Shown here piece after piece: positions 1 through 11,000 of a stretch of 64,000 nt of DNA. The stretch's first letter is position 1. The number at the start of each line of letters is the position of its first letter. Under the pieces are notes generated by a model. The model was not told where the DNA came from and made no database searches. It worked only from the letters and a program-made list of their open reading frames with translations. A program made the position numbers and the translations under genes. The DNA comes from Edaphochlamys debaryana (taxonomy: Eukaryota; Chlorophyta; Chlorophyceae; Chlamydomonadales): NCBI GenBank assembly GCA_016858145.1, contig JAEHOE010000059.1:186001-250000 (forward strand). The letters are read 5' to 3'.

Positions 1-1636
1 TGGCTCACGAAGAAGCCCGTCTCCCAGCTGCTGCTGTTGTAGTTCCCCGCGTCGTGCGGCCCGCTGAGCCCCCTGGGAGGAAACAGGAGGGAGGGAGCGC
101 AGCAGCTCGTCAGGATAACAGCGGCAGCAGCAGCATGACGGTCCCCGGGCAAGTAAACACCAGGGCAGAGCTAGCGTCCGAGAGGGCGGCTGAGGTGCAG
201 TACCGGGAAGCCCGCGGCTAACCCGAAGCCCCGAGGGAGCAGCGCGGAGCGGCCCTCACCATTCGGGGTGCCCCGCCGCGTCCGCAGTCTTCCGAAGGCA
301 TTCGAGCATGTACTTGTCATAGCACTGGAACTCGCCCACACCCGGGAACCGCCAGCGCCCGTCGCCCTCCGGGTAGGACGGGTACCGCAGCTCCCCCGCC
401 GGTCCGAGGCCCACCGTCACCTCCGTGATCACCGTCCCTGCGGAGTAGCAAGGCATCAAGCTGTTGGTTGCGAGAACGATCACGGCAGCGTAGGGGCGGC
501 TCGGAATACGAAACGCAGGGGGAGGGACGAACTGGGGGTGCGATGCCCATGAGGTCAGGCCGCACCCAAACCCGCACCCGCCCGCGCGCATCCCGCCGCT
601 TCAGCTCACCGAACAGGTGCTGGAACTTGTCTGCGAAGGCGTTGATGAAGTCGCGATACATCTCCACCGGCGTCCGGCTCCAGAAGAGCGGGGTCTCGTC
701 GCATCCGAGCGACAAGCACTCCCGGTTCCGGTGCCCCGACTTATCCGTGTAGAAGATGTCCGGGTTGCGCTCGCCCACGTCGAGAACCCACTTTGGCAGC
801 GGAATTTTGCAGGTGTCCCCGACATTTCCGCCTGCCGCGTGAAAGCTCATGACCGCCTGCACCTTCAGGCCCGCAGCAGCGACTTTGTAGAAGAGCCGCT
901 TGTAGGCCGAGAAGTCATACTGGCGGGGGCCGGCGCGCTCCACGATGCCCCACCAAACGTCGACCATGACGCCCTCCACGCCAGCCTGCTTGAGCGTATG
1001 CAGCGCGATGTCCAGAGAGCGCTCCTTCTTCAGCACCGATATCCGCTTGCCGTCGCGCTCCACCACCCACACGGTATCGAGGGGGAGCATAACATAGACC
1101 GGGCAGCCGGACCCGCTGGAGGAGGGCTGCTCCGCCTGCCCCTCCGGATACTGCGTGTCGAAGCGGTCCTCGTCTATCATGGGAATCTTTATGTTCTGCC
1201 TGTTCTCTCGCAAGAGCCTGCGCGGGAGGAGCAAGAGGCGTGTGGCCCTTGCGCGGCGCATGCAAAGTTCCCAAACTCGCGCGCACCTGTGGATATCCAG
1301 GTCGTCCTCGAGCTCCGAGAAAGCATTTGCCCCTGGCGTTGCGACAATAGGCTCCGGTGCTGAGCTCGCGAAGCCGAAGTCGTCCTCGAGCGTCCGCGAG
1401 GTCCGCGGGTGGGTGGCCGGGTGCGCGACTTGGCGCCCTTGCGAGCGGCAGGCTCCGCTCTCCCGCACCCGCAGCCCTCTAGACTGGTGCAGTCGTCGAG
1501 CAGCTAGTAGCGCACTACGTAGGGGCGCTACTAGGCAGCGCGGGCTCGTGCTGGGGCTGCAGGGCAGCGCGGTCGGAGGCCCAGAGCGCATCTCCGCCAC
1601 ACCCCCTGGCGCCCCAGGCGAAGGCCAGGGCGCCAA
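1..1636 (-). CDS. Beta-amylase (GH14), 5' part, cut by left window edge
   Basis: Glycoside hydrolase family 14 enzyme that releases maltose from non-reducing ends of starch glucans. Exons on the minus strand: about 1636-610, 437-260 and 72 to the edge (a GTGAGC at 9-4 may be the next donor). Phase is kept at both junctions. Family blocks in order: [46 protein letters not shown] (holding the first catalytic Glu, Glu186 of soybean enzyme) and [13 protein letters not shown]. The second catalytic Glu lies outside the window. The segment before residue about 145 is Arg/Ala/Ser-rich, which fits a plastid transit peptide, but the start codon is uncertain. A 69-nt stretch (about 1295-1227) has GT...AG ends and whole-codon length, so it could be an in-frame intron. 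Odd: the flexible-loop motif usually reads FHQCGGNVGD; here Gln-Cys is Ala-Ala. Confidence 0.9.
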
Positions 1637-3848
1637 GGAGGCTGCTGCTGAGCTAGTCTAGGTCACACAGGGCGCGGCTGGGCGGGCAAAGCGTTTGAGC
1701 CCGATGCAAAGTTGTTGTTGGTGTTGTCCGCGGTGGCAGTCTCTTTGCCGTCTTTGCGCAAATGTCTGGGGACGTGGCGTGTGTCTGCTCTAGTCGTATA
1801 GTCTCTTGCCTCTGTAGCTGTGCAGCCCGAGCCTCCTCGCGCAACAAAGAGGAGTCGGTACGGAAGCTTTTTGGCACGTCAGCACCAAGTGCGTCTGTGC
1901 TGGCTCCCACCGCCTCCAGCACAACCGCCACAGGCTGGGTGCACCAGAGCCCCGCGCCCCCCAGAGTCTACCTCGGTGCCACCTCGGCGCGGACATGCGC
2001 GGCGACCGGCCCTCTCGCGGCCTCGAATACAGAGGGCTGCCCGCGTGCGACAGAGAGATGGATACCAAGCGAACTCCTGCCTGGACCAGGGCCGGCCAGG
2101 GCTTGGTGCTCGGTCCGCGGGTCTGTGCGCGCGGCCTCTCGACAAAGGACGTCAGGCGGACGTCCTCCGCGCCCGGCGATTGCCTGCACGCATTAGGGGA
2201 AACTCCCGAACGTGAGCCGCGGCTTGCAGGGTCTCACACGCGTCGGGCGAACCAAGCCTGTGACGCCACACGGTTTCCTTTACGCAACTGACAGCCGGGC
2301 GGCGCTCTCGGCCCCGCCTCGCGCCCTGCCACCCCCTGCCACCCAAGCTACCCACCCCTAGCACCCCCGTCTCTTCGATGTGTCGCGACACTTCAGCCAA
2401 AGAGGCAATGGGCTGGGGCAGCACACGCCCCCGGTTACGTGATTACTAATAGCGTGGCCGAAGGGCGCGGGCGTGAGCGGACCTCACCCTCCTTCACTCG
2501 ACCCTAGCCGCGGCCTTGGCGCGCTGCCACGGGGGCCTGGCATAGGGTGAGGACGACAGGTGCACAGAGCTAAGGAGGGCGGTGAGCCTCGAGCGCCGCA
2601 GCCTGACCTGTGCCACGTATAGCCACGTCCCACAGCCCTCAGTGGGTGTCAGCCCACCCCCCCGCCTTCCTCCTACCTTCCGAAGCCGCTCTGCCTCGTA
2701 ACCGCTAAACTCGGTCAAGGGACCTTGCCAGGGCGCACGGATACTTGAGGCAGGTGCCTGTCAGCTCAACCATCCTCACCAGGCATCGGCACGGCATCTG
2801 AGGGCTGAGGCCTCCGCGGTAGCAACCAGGCTCTCCGCCAGGTCTGCGCCGAGCCACGGTGATCGTGTCGAACCCCAGAGCCCAAGCGCTTCGCTTCGTT
2901 GTCTTCTTCTACACCCCAGAGCCCAGACCCTTGCTGCTAGTGTACTGCACGGGGGCTATGCTCTCCAGAACTCGCCCGCCCCGCTGACCGCTGCTGGTGT
3001 GGCCACAAGAGGGCGACACGCCCTCTGCCCCCGCCGACCGGCCTTGCCGGGAAGGCTGATGGCGCCCCGTTCCCCCCGCCGCCTGGACCCCATTCCCGGC
3101 CCCCCCTGGTCTCTGGCAAGAAGTGGCCCTCGAGACTGGACCCGAGACGGCCGAGAGGCATCATGCAGCAACGCTCCATGAGGCCCTCACACATGTCAAC
3201 ACATGTCAACACATGTCAACAACAACGTCAAGCCGTCAGCCCATCAAGCCGGCACCCATGCAGGGTCCTTCCCCCTCGTGGTCCTCCCGTGGGCGCTCTC
3301 CCCCATTACCCTCGGCACCACGGAGGCTCCCACCTCACCCCGGCCCACCACAGGCTTTGAGCCCCGTGCCCCCGTGCCCGTCACGTGAAACCACGCCATT
3401 CCACACGGCCCTCGGTCTCGCCTCTCCAGCCACGCATCCCTCGCATCCACGGATACATCCTCAAACCTCCCTTGATAGCATTCTCCGTTGCCGTCTCCAG
3501 GCACGTCAACCTCTCGCCGTCCGGCCTCTCCCCCTCAACGAACCCGCTATGCTTTCTTCACTCGTGCCTTCCCTCACAGCTCTGCCGCTCTGGTGCACAC
3601 GCGAGTCCACGGATCCGGTTCCACAGGAACGCAGGCCGGGGGCAGGTCCCTACTGCGCCCTGCCCGTTCGCCCCTCTCTCTCGTCACCACAGCCCTTCAA
3701 TCCCCCCTCCACGGGGTGCTCCGCCTTCTCGCCTACCCCTCCCTTCCCCTCCCTCACCCTTCCCCCCGCAACCCTAGGCGCAGCCAATCGCACCCCCCCC
3801 CTGCCTCACTCCCACCCGCCCAGCCCAGGCCCGCTCCCCCAACCCCCG
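1637..3848. other. Intergenic: beta-amylase upstream region and ABC1-kinase downstream region
   Basis: No convincing gene. The left part should hold the beta-amylase promoter and 5' UTR, the right part the 3' UTR of the minus-strand ABC1 kinase. Open frames here are Pro/Arg-rich with no recognisable motif. A perfect 10-bp triplication lies at 3191-3220. I saw no clear TATA box or TTACA (reverse TGTAA). Confidence 0.5.
3191..3220. repeat. 10-bp direct repeat, three copies
   Basis: The unit ACATGTCAAC occurs three times head to tail. It lies downstream of the ABC1-kinase stop codon. No role is evident. Confidence 0.9.
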
Positions 3849-6800
3849 CTACCTCCCCCCACGCCAGGGGAAGAGCAGCGGCTGCACGTTGACGCCCAGG
3901 GGCGGCCACAGGAAGTGGCGCAGCCCCCGGCGCCCCCCCGCGCCCCGCCGCGAGCGGTCCAGCGTGTCCCTGGCGAAGGGCGCCCACTGCCGGGCGCAGG
4001 AGAAGTCGTCCACGCCCATGCCTTTGTGGGGGCGAAGGGGGGAAGGGGGGAAAGGGTTGGGATGGGGGGGACGGGTTTGGGTGGGGGAGAAGCACTGCGG
4101 GGAGCAGAAGAGAGAGGGCATCAAGCCTGAGGGGCTGCTCGAGGCTGCTCACCTCCCCCTCCTGATGACATACAGGGCCCTCCGTCCCTTTCCCCTTTCC
4201 CCCCGGCCCCGCCCCCCCCACCGTTAGCCAGGCCCCGCAGCAGCTACACCACCCGCATGACCCCCCGCAACACGCCCATACACACACACGGGGCCGGGTC
4301 GGGGCGTTTGCTGCCTGCTTGCTGCCTGCTTGCTGCCTGCTTGCTCGCCGCTTACTATACGCACTAGCACCTGGTTATCGCGCATCAACCCGAGCATCCA
4401 AACACACACGCCGCTCCCCCCTCACCCCCCTTCCCCCCCCCCACCGTTGGCCAGCCCCCGCAGCAGCTGCACCACCCGCATGACGAAGAACATGTCGGGC
4501 GGGAAGGAGGAGATGGCGGAGCGCTTGATGGGGGAGTTGGGGTCAAACGGGTCCACCTGGGGGGGAAGTGGGTCCGAGGGCAAGGGGGCAGGGAGGGGAG
4601 GGTGAAGGGGAGGGGGAGGGGAGGCAAGGGGGCAGTGGGACGTGGGAAGCGTTGGAAGGATCACGCTCCCCCACTCAGTCTGCCCCCACACCTTGCCCCG
4701 CGTGTCGAACATGCCGTACGCCATCTCCGTACGGAGATCTGGATCCTGCTTCTCCGTCACCACGCCGAGGCGGCCCAGGGATTCCGAGATGTCGGTGGCT
4801 TTGCCCCTGCGCGCGGAGCAGAGACAGAGAGGGGGCCAGGGGCACAGGCAGATGGAGTGAGGGCTGAGGGGGCAACGAGCGGGAACTAAGCCCATGACGC
4901 CTTTGCCCAGCCCCCCTCTGCCGCCCCGGCCCCCGCCTCTTTGTCAGCTATCCCGGCCCCCCTAACACCCAGCTCTGCAATCTTGGCTGCATAACCACCC
5001 TTCCGCATAGACCTTCATATGCAACAACTAACACAGCCCGCACGGAACCCCTCCACCCCCACCCCTCACACCCCCCCCGCCCCAGCTCCAGCCGGTAGCA
5101 CCCCGGCACCCCCGCCGCCCCATACACACATGGGTTTACTTTAGCTATCACTAATCAGGGTCAGCACACACACACGCCCTCCCACCCCCCTGCGCCCCCC
5201 CGGCCCCCACCCACCTGTTGAGCGCCAGCACCAGCTCCGCGAAGGCCCGCCGCTGGGCGTCCGGCAGTTGCTTGGACTGGCCGTAGTCCAGCAGGCCCAC
5301 GCGGGCCCCGCGGCCGATCAGGATGTTGCCGGGGTGGCCGTCGGCCTGACGCGGCGGTTGGCGGTTGGTGGTTGGGGAGGGGGTGGGCGGGGGGAACGTC
5401 GGGCGAATGCTTTTGAGCCAGGGGGACCGGCTGAGGGCTGGATGTGTGAATACTGGCGGAATGTGTGCTGCCGTACAAAGTGTGTGTGCCGTACCTGGAA
5501 GAGCCCCTCGCCCAGGATCATGCGGCCGTATGCCTCCGACACCCTGCCGGGGCATGGGGGGGAGGGGGGGTATGGGGGGCATGGGGGGGAGGGGGGGTAT
5601 GGGGGGCATGGGGGGGAGGGGGGTATGGGGGGCATGGGGGGGAGGGGGGTATGGGGGGCATGGGGGGGAGGGGAAACAATCCGCATGGGTCACACGCGGG
5701 CGGGCGCGGGCAGGCGAGTGGCCGCCCCGCTATGCCTGGGCTACAGCCAACGCATCCTCATGCGCCGAGCGCTCCCCACCCCCCAACACCCTGGCCCTGG
5801 GTAGTTACCCGATTCCAATTCCGATAGCCCTAAGCCATTCCCGGTGGTATTCGGCGGGAAGACTTGCTAAGGACTAAGCACCCGCCAGGCGGCGGGTTTG
5901 CTGGGCGGTTTCGAGCGGGCCTACGGCCCTGCCCCCCCACCTGGTGAGGATGCGGCGCTTGGCCACCTCCCTCAAGCGGGGGGAGAGGGAGGCCACCTTC
6001 TCCTTGGCCTCGAGCAGGGGCACGCCCTGACAGGGGGGGAAAAGGCGAGGAGGGGGGGGCAGATCAGTGGTAGGGTGGCGGCGGAAGTCGGTGGTTGGTG
6101 CGTTTCCAACCCCCCTCCCGGCCCATATGCTTCCCCTCCCAACCGTCGCTTGCCCTTCCCTTTGCTGCCCCCTTCAGTTGACCCCTGCCCACGCCCCCGC
6201 CTTACCTCGATGAAGCTGATCAGGCTCTACTAAGGACACGACAGCCCCGCCCGCTCCCCTCCCCTCTTCCCCCTCCTCTGCGCCGCCCCTCCCCTCTCTA
6301 TCCCCTCCTTTCACCCCCTCCCCTCTCTTTCCCTCCTCCTCCTCCGCATCCCCCATCGTTGCAGCCCCCCGGGGATTTGCTGCTTGGACTCACCTCAGGA
6401 CTGAGCCCCGCGCCGCGACCTCCTCCCGCCCAGCCCATGCTTCCCTTCCTCTCTATCCCTCTCTTCCCCTCTTCCCCTCCTCCTCCCCCCCCCCTACCTC
6501 GATGAAGCCCATGACCAGCGCCCGCCGCGTCACCAGCCCCCCCACGGTCCGGGGCACGGACAGCCTGGAGCGCAGGGGCGCCAGGTGCTCAGCAATGGTG
6601 TCCATCACACGTGCCTCCCTGAGGGGGGGGGGGGTGGAGGCAAGAGGGGGGTAGAGGGAAGGGGGGTGGGATGGGATGGGAGGTGTGGGCAGGAGAGTCG
6701 TGCAGGCGGCGCGCAGCCCCCTTCCTCCGGCATCAACCCGTGGTGCCCCTCCTCTGGCCCCGGGTCAGTCGCACCCAGCGTAACCCATATCCGAGCGCCC

Positions 6801-9800
6801 CCGCCCGCCCCCCACGCCCCACCGCGTGAAGTCGAACTCGAGGCGGATCTGCTTGTTCAGCTCGTCAACCGCCGACACCAGGTCGAACTGGGAGTTCGGG
6901 GTTGGGGGTTGGGAGTTGGGAGTTGGGGATCGAGCTCTGGACCAAACCTTATCCTCCTTCCCTTCCTGTCCCTCTCCTCGCCACCCCCAGCCCCCACCTT
7001 TTCCCCCCACCTTGAGCTCCGTCTTACACAGGGAGAAGGCGGCCGCACCCCCGACCGTCCATACACACACGTTTCCCCGCCCTCTCCCCCCAATCCCCCC
7101 CTCCTTTCCCCCACCTTGAGCTCCGTCTTGGACAGGTAGAAGGCGGCCGCCCGGATGTTGGCCAGGTCGGCCGCCATCATGGGGAGGGCGTCTGGGTACT
7201 GGACCTGACAGGGAGGGAGGGGGGAGGTGGGGGGGAGGGTGAGGGACAGGGACAGGGGGCTGGGTTGAGCTGACCAAGGACCTGGGTACAGCTGGAGTGC
7301 GCCCCAGGTGGCCCCGGCGGCACCCGGCCGCCCCAGGACCGCCCCCAGCGCTCTGCCCCCAGCTCCGCCCAGGCGCCCCCCCCCAACACCCACCTTGACC
7401 GCCACCAGCCCGTCCACGGGCGCCTCCCCTACACCAGCCACACGCCCAATACACACACACGCCCTCCCAGCCCCCTCCACCCCCTTCCCCCCCAACCCCA
7501 CGCACCTTGACCGCCACCAGCCCGTCCGCCGGCGCCTCCCCCACACCAGCCACACGCCCAATACACACACACGCCCTCGCACCCCCCGCCACCCCCTCTC
7601 AGCCCCCCAACCCCACGCACCTTGACCGCCACCAGCCCGTCCGCCGGCGCCTCCCCCACACCAGCCACACGCCCAATACACACACACGCCCTCGCACCCC
7701 CCGCCACCCCCTCTCAGCCCCCCAACCCCACGCACCTTGACCGCCACCAGCCCGTCCGCCGGCGCCTCCCCCACACCAGCCACACGCCCAATACACACAC
7801 ACGCCCTCGCACCCCCCGCCACCCCCCTCTCAGCCCCCCGACCCCACGCACCTTGACCGCCACCAGCCCGTCCGCCGGCGCCTCCCCCACACCAGCCACA
7901 CGCCCAATACACACACACGCCCTCGCACCCCCCGCCACCCCCTCTCAGCCCCCCGACCCCACGCACCTTGACCGCCACCAGCCCGTCCGCGGGCGCCTCG
8001 CCCACACCAGCCACACGCCCAATACACACACACGCCCTCCCACCCCCCGCCACCCCCTCTCAGCCCCCCGACCCCACGCACCTTGACCGCCACCAGCCCG
8101 TCCGCGGGCGCCTCGCCCACACCAGCCACACGCCCAATACACACACACACGCCCTCCCACCCCCCGCCACCCCCTCTCAGCCCCCCAACCCCACGCACCT
8201 TGACCGCCACCAGCCCGTCCGCGGGGGCCTCCCCCACCTCCACCGCGTGCATCAGGGCCGCCACCGCCGGGGGCCACCGCCCCCGCCCGCCGCCGCCGCC
8301 GCCGCCGCCGCCGCCCGATTGCTCCCCCGTCGCCCCCGCCGGCCCGCCTCTCCCTGCTGTACCTGCTGCGCCTGCTGCGCCTGCTGTGCCTGCTGCGCCT
8401 GCTGTGCCTGCTGTGCCTGCTGCGCCTGCTGCGCCTGCGCCGGTGGCTGCCCCCTGCCCCTGCCCCTCCCCCGACTCGAAGCCCCGGGGCCGCACGACTT
8501 TTAGCACCTGGTGGGGTGGGCCGGAGGCGGGGCGAAGGTGGGGCGAAGGTGGGGCGGAGGTGGGGCGGAGGTGGGGCGGAGGTGGGGCGAAGGTGGGGCG
8601 GAGGTGGGGCGGAGGTGGGGCGGGTGCAGGGCGGCGAGGCTTGCGCAAGGGCCCCACCCCAACCTGCCATCGCCCTCGCCAAGTGCGCCGCTGCCCCACC
8701 CCCTTCAGGGTGGCCCCCAGCGCACGGGGGACCTGGGCCCACCTGCCCCGCTGTGAGGTGCTCCAGGTCCACCCCTGGGGGAAGGAAAAGGGGGGTGGAC
8801 GGAGAGGGGCGTTAGGGGGAGAGGTCCGTGGTACACGATCCTGGATCGCAGCCCCCTCCCGTTGCCCCCCGCATCTCCCCACCCTTCACCCCTGTTGCGA
8901 TTCCTGAGCTCCCCTCCGCTCACTCGGCACTCCCCCTCCTCCCCTCTCCCCTCCCCTCCCGCTCAGCTTCAAACACCCCTTCCCCCAAGCCTTCACCTCT
9001 TCTCCGGAGCTTCTTCCGCAGGCTCATGCCCAGCGCACTACCACCCCACCCCCCTCCTCTCCCCCCTTACCTCCCCCCTCCCCTCCTCCCTTCCCCTCCC
9101 CCACCCCCCCACCCTACCCCACCCCGGTTCAGCTTCCTCAGCTGCCGCAGGCTCATGCCCAGCGCACTACCACCCCACCCCTCCTCTCTCCCCCTTTACC
9201 TCCCCCCTCCCCTTCCCCTGTCCCCCTCCCCCGCCCCCCTCACCCCGGTTCAGCTTCTTGAGCTCCCGTAGGCTCATGCCCAGCACGTTGCACACGTCCC
9301 AGGCGCCCTCGCCCTCCCCCAGCACCCGCTCCGCCGGGCGCTGCCGCCGCAGCCGGGCGTCCGCGGAGGCGCGCTCGGCGGCGGTGAAGGAGCGGAGCTT
9401 GGCCTTGTGGACCTGGGGGTGGGTGGGAATGGGTGCTGACCGGGATCGCGATGCTGCCGGTCTTCCTCTCCTTCCGTTGTTCAGCACGTCAATGATCACC
9501 CCCATTCCCTCCAACCACCCCCCCAGACCCCGTCGCCCCAACCCCGTCGCCCCAACCCCTCCAACCCCTCCCCAGCCCCCCACCTGGCTGATGGAGGCCG
9601 AGCCCAGGGGCTTGTCCAGGTCGATCCACTCAAACAGCTGCCCCAGGTCCGACACACCGAACTCCCGCTGCAGCGCGGAGCGCACCGCGGAGGGCGGCAT
9701 GGGGGGCACCTGACGGGGTGGCGGTGGCGGTGATGGTGGTGTTGGAGGGGGATGCGGGGGGTGGGGAAGTGGGTTGGGAGGGGCAGGGGCGAGGCGGGTC

Positions 9801-11000
9801 CGCGGGGATGGTGAGTATGTTTCGGGGACAAGAGGAGAAGCACGGGGCCCTCCCTCCCTGCATGGTAGGCTTGCCCTTTCCCGCCGGCCCCCCCACTGCT
9901 CCCCACCCCACCCCTGGCCCAGCCATCCGAGCACGCCCGCTATGTGGGCCACTGCACCGTTCCCTCTCCCCCTTCTTCCCCCTCCACCGCCGCCCGTTCC
10001 CCGCTCGTGTGGCAGCCACGTGGCCCCCACCCCTCCCATCACGTGCGTCGTATCCCCACAGCTTCCCGCAGCTCGCCCTAGCTCCCCCCAGCTTCCTGCA
10101 GCTCCGCTCCTCCCACCTTGTCGCACAGGAGCATCAGCTTCCTGCAGATCTGCTCCGGAATGAAATCGCTGCGGGAGCCGATGAACTGGCCCGCCTGGGG
10201 GTTGGGGTTGGGGGCAGGGGTAACAGGGGGCAGGTGAGGGTGGGGGTGGGGTGGGGGTGGGGTGGGGGTGGGGGTGGGGTGGAGGCGAGGGCGTGATGTG
10301 GGTCGGCTCGGCGGCGGCTGGGGTGCACGCCTAGGTTGAGCGCGTCAAGGCACAGTGGTGGCTCCGTTGGCCTTCCAAGCCCTGCAGCATTGCCAGGCCC
10401 ATTTTGGGTCGGGCGGTTGACGGTTGGCGGTTGGCGCTTCACGCGCGCTTCCCGCGCGGGCGCTCCAGGTCCGCCCAGGTCCGCCCAGGCCCTGTCACCT
10501 TCAGGTAGAAGCCCCGCAGCGCGATGCAGAGGTCGTACATCTGCTCGCCGGCCCACGTGTGCTGGGGCACCCATAGCTTCTGTTGGATCTCGTCATCGCT
10601 GAGGGGTGTGGGGGAGCGGGTGTTGGCGGGAGGGGGGGGGGGCGCGGGGGCAAAGCGCTGGCGTGCCGTTCGGGGGTCGTGGTCCGAGCTTTGGCCGGTG
10701 ACGGGTAGCCGGTCACGACGCAACGCCTGCGACCCAGCACGGCTTGCGATCAAGGCATGGTCCCGTGCCGCGCGCGCCGTCGCGGCCTCGCGAGCGCTTG
10801 CTTTGCGAACGCAAACCATTGTGGGCTTGCACCTCGCCATCGGCGCTGTCCTCGCCGCACCTGTTCCTGAGCACTGTTTTCATCGCGAGCCCCCGTAGCT
10901 GGGTGACTTTATACGAGCCATAGATGAAGACCACGCGGCGCCAGAAATCCACAGTTCGGACGACCGTCTCGCCGGCGCCCAGGGGCCCCTTGCCCTCCAT
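3849..11000 (-). CDS. ABC1/ADCK (UbiB-type) atypical protein kinase, 16 exons
   Basis: ABC1K-family atypical kinases act in chloroplasts and mitochondria on prenylquinone and lipid metabolism; the exact subfamily is not assigned. Exons: 11000-10861, 10598-10499, 10194-10117, 9709-9584, 9412-9244, 8774-8743, 8507-8199, 8*: 7204-7115, 6887-6823, 6618-6498, 6026-5941, 5543-5495, 5345-5215, 4806-4692, 4556-4445, 4021-3849 (the asterisk marks exon 8). They sum to 1896 nt, 631 aa. Visible motifs: the family signature KxGQ as KAGQ (about residues 80-83, across an exon junction), ASISQVHKAKL, the ATP-site lysine in GLVAVK (about 318) followed by VQYPDALP, LEFDFTREA (about 363-371), DGHPGNILI (about 457-465; the usual form is DPHPGN), and LLDYGQSK. 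A low-complexity Gly/Ala/Thr insert of over 100 residues separates SISQVH from VAVK. Five introns carry copies of the upstream exon edge. The start ATG at 11000 gives a typical hydrophobic N-terminus but no clear transit peptide. Confidence 0.9.
4214..4260 (-). repeat. Intronic copy of ABC1-kinase exon 15 3' edge with donor
   Basis: On the minus strand this repeats the end of exon 15 (true edge at 4490-4445) with about three mismatches in 45 nt, including the junction ACG|GTGGGG. One mismatch makes a TAG codon, so use of this copy as coding sequence would truncate the protein. It is preceded by a CGTGTGTGTGTATGGG block. Confidence 0.85.
4309..4346. repeat. Short tandem repeat in ABC1-kinase intron 15
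   Basis: The unit CTGCTTGCTGC recurs three to four times between the true exon 15 edge and its intronic copy. Confidence 0.7.
5551..5674 (-). repeat. Pyrimidine minisatellite next to ABC1-kinase exon 12 acceptor
   Basis: About five units of 25-28 bp (plus strand G-rich with a repeated GGGGGGCATGG core) lie directly upstream of the exon 12 acceptor. On the coding strand they form a long C-rich tract, so they may act as an oversized polypyrimidine tract. Confidence 0.85.
6205..6232 (-). repeat. Probable intronic copy of ABC1-kinase exon 10 3' edge
   Basis: The coding strand reads GCTTCATCGAG|GTAAGG, close to the true exon 10 edge GGCTTCATCGAG|GTAGGG at 6498. Identity is certain only over about 13 nt plus the donor, so this is the weakest of the exon-edge copies. 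Confidence 0.5.
7008..7047 (-). repeat. Intronic copy of ABC1-kinase exon 8 3' edge with donor
   Basis: About 36 of 40 nt match the true exon 8 edge (7150-7111), including the last codons and CTCAAG|GTGGGG. The copy would encode AAAFSLCKTELK against AAAFYLSKTELK in the real exon. It is preceded by a CGTGTGTGTATGG block. Confidence 0.9.
7392..8216 (-). repeat. Eight-unit tandem array of an ABC1-kinase exon edge plus donor
   Basis: Units of about 113-117 bp fill intron 7. Each has the 30-nt edge encoding APADGLVAVK (APVDGLVAVK in the unit nearest exon 8), the donor GTCAAG|GTGCGT (GTGGGT in that last unit), a G-rich stretch, then a GTGTGTGTATTGGGCG block. The unit at about 8228-8199 is the end of exon 7; the other seven lie between it and exon 8. 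Each 30-nt edge is preceded by GGGGGAG, so every unit has a possible acceptor and donor around a whole number of codons. Confidence 0.95.
8357..8433 (-). repeat. 9-nt coding repeat in ABC1-kinase exon 7
   Basis: About nine units of a GCA/ACA-GCA-GGC pattern encode Ala/Thr-Ala-Gly. They lie in the low-complexity insert between SISQVH and VAVK. The frame stays open and matches the flanking kinase exons. Confidence 0.85.
9001..9283 (-). repeat. Three tandem copies of ABC1-kinase exon 5 3' edge
   Basis: The period is about 120 bp. The true edge (9283-9244) encodes LGMSLRELKKLNR. A second copy ends near 9121 with an intact GGG|GTG junction, and a more degenerate third copy spans about 9042-9008. 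The C-rich spacers between them are also similar, so whole units were duplicated. Confidence 0.9.
10235..10281. repeat. GGGGTG-type simple repeat in ABC1-kinase intron 2
   Basis: Runs of GGGGTGG repeat close to the exon 3 acceptor. On the coding strand this is a C-rich tract, and it has G-quadruplex potential on the other strand. Confidence 0.7.

Noticed and set aside
5151..5693. Pro-rich frame rich in PPMPPIPP repeats
   Set aside because: It is the C-rich minisatellite before the ABC1-kinase exon 12 acceptor. The only coding parts are exons 12 and 13.
7392..8216. CRISPR-like array (regular repeats with spacers)
   Set aside because: The units are contiguous duplications with no unique spacers, inside a eukaryotic intron, and each contains an exon edge.
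7177..8907. Several large frames with repeated cysteine-rich or GWCGGG-type blocks
   Set aside because: They are other-frame readings of the intron 7 exon-edge array and of the coding repeat in exon 7 of the ABC1 kinase.
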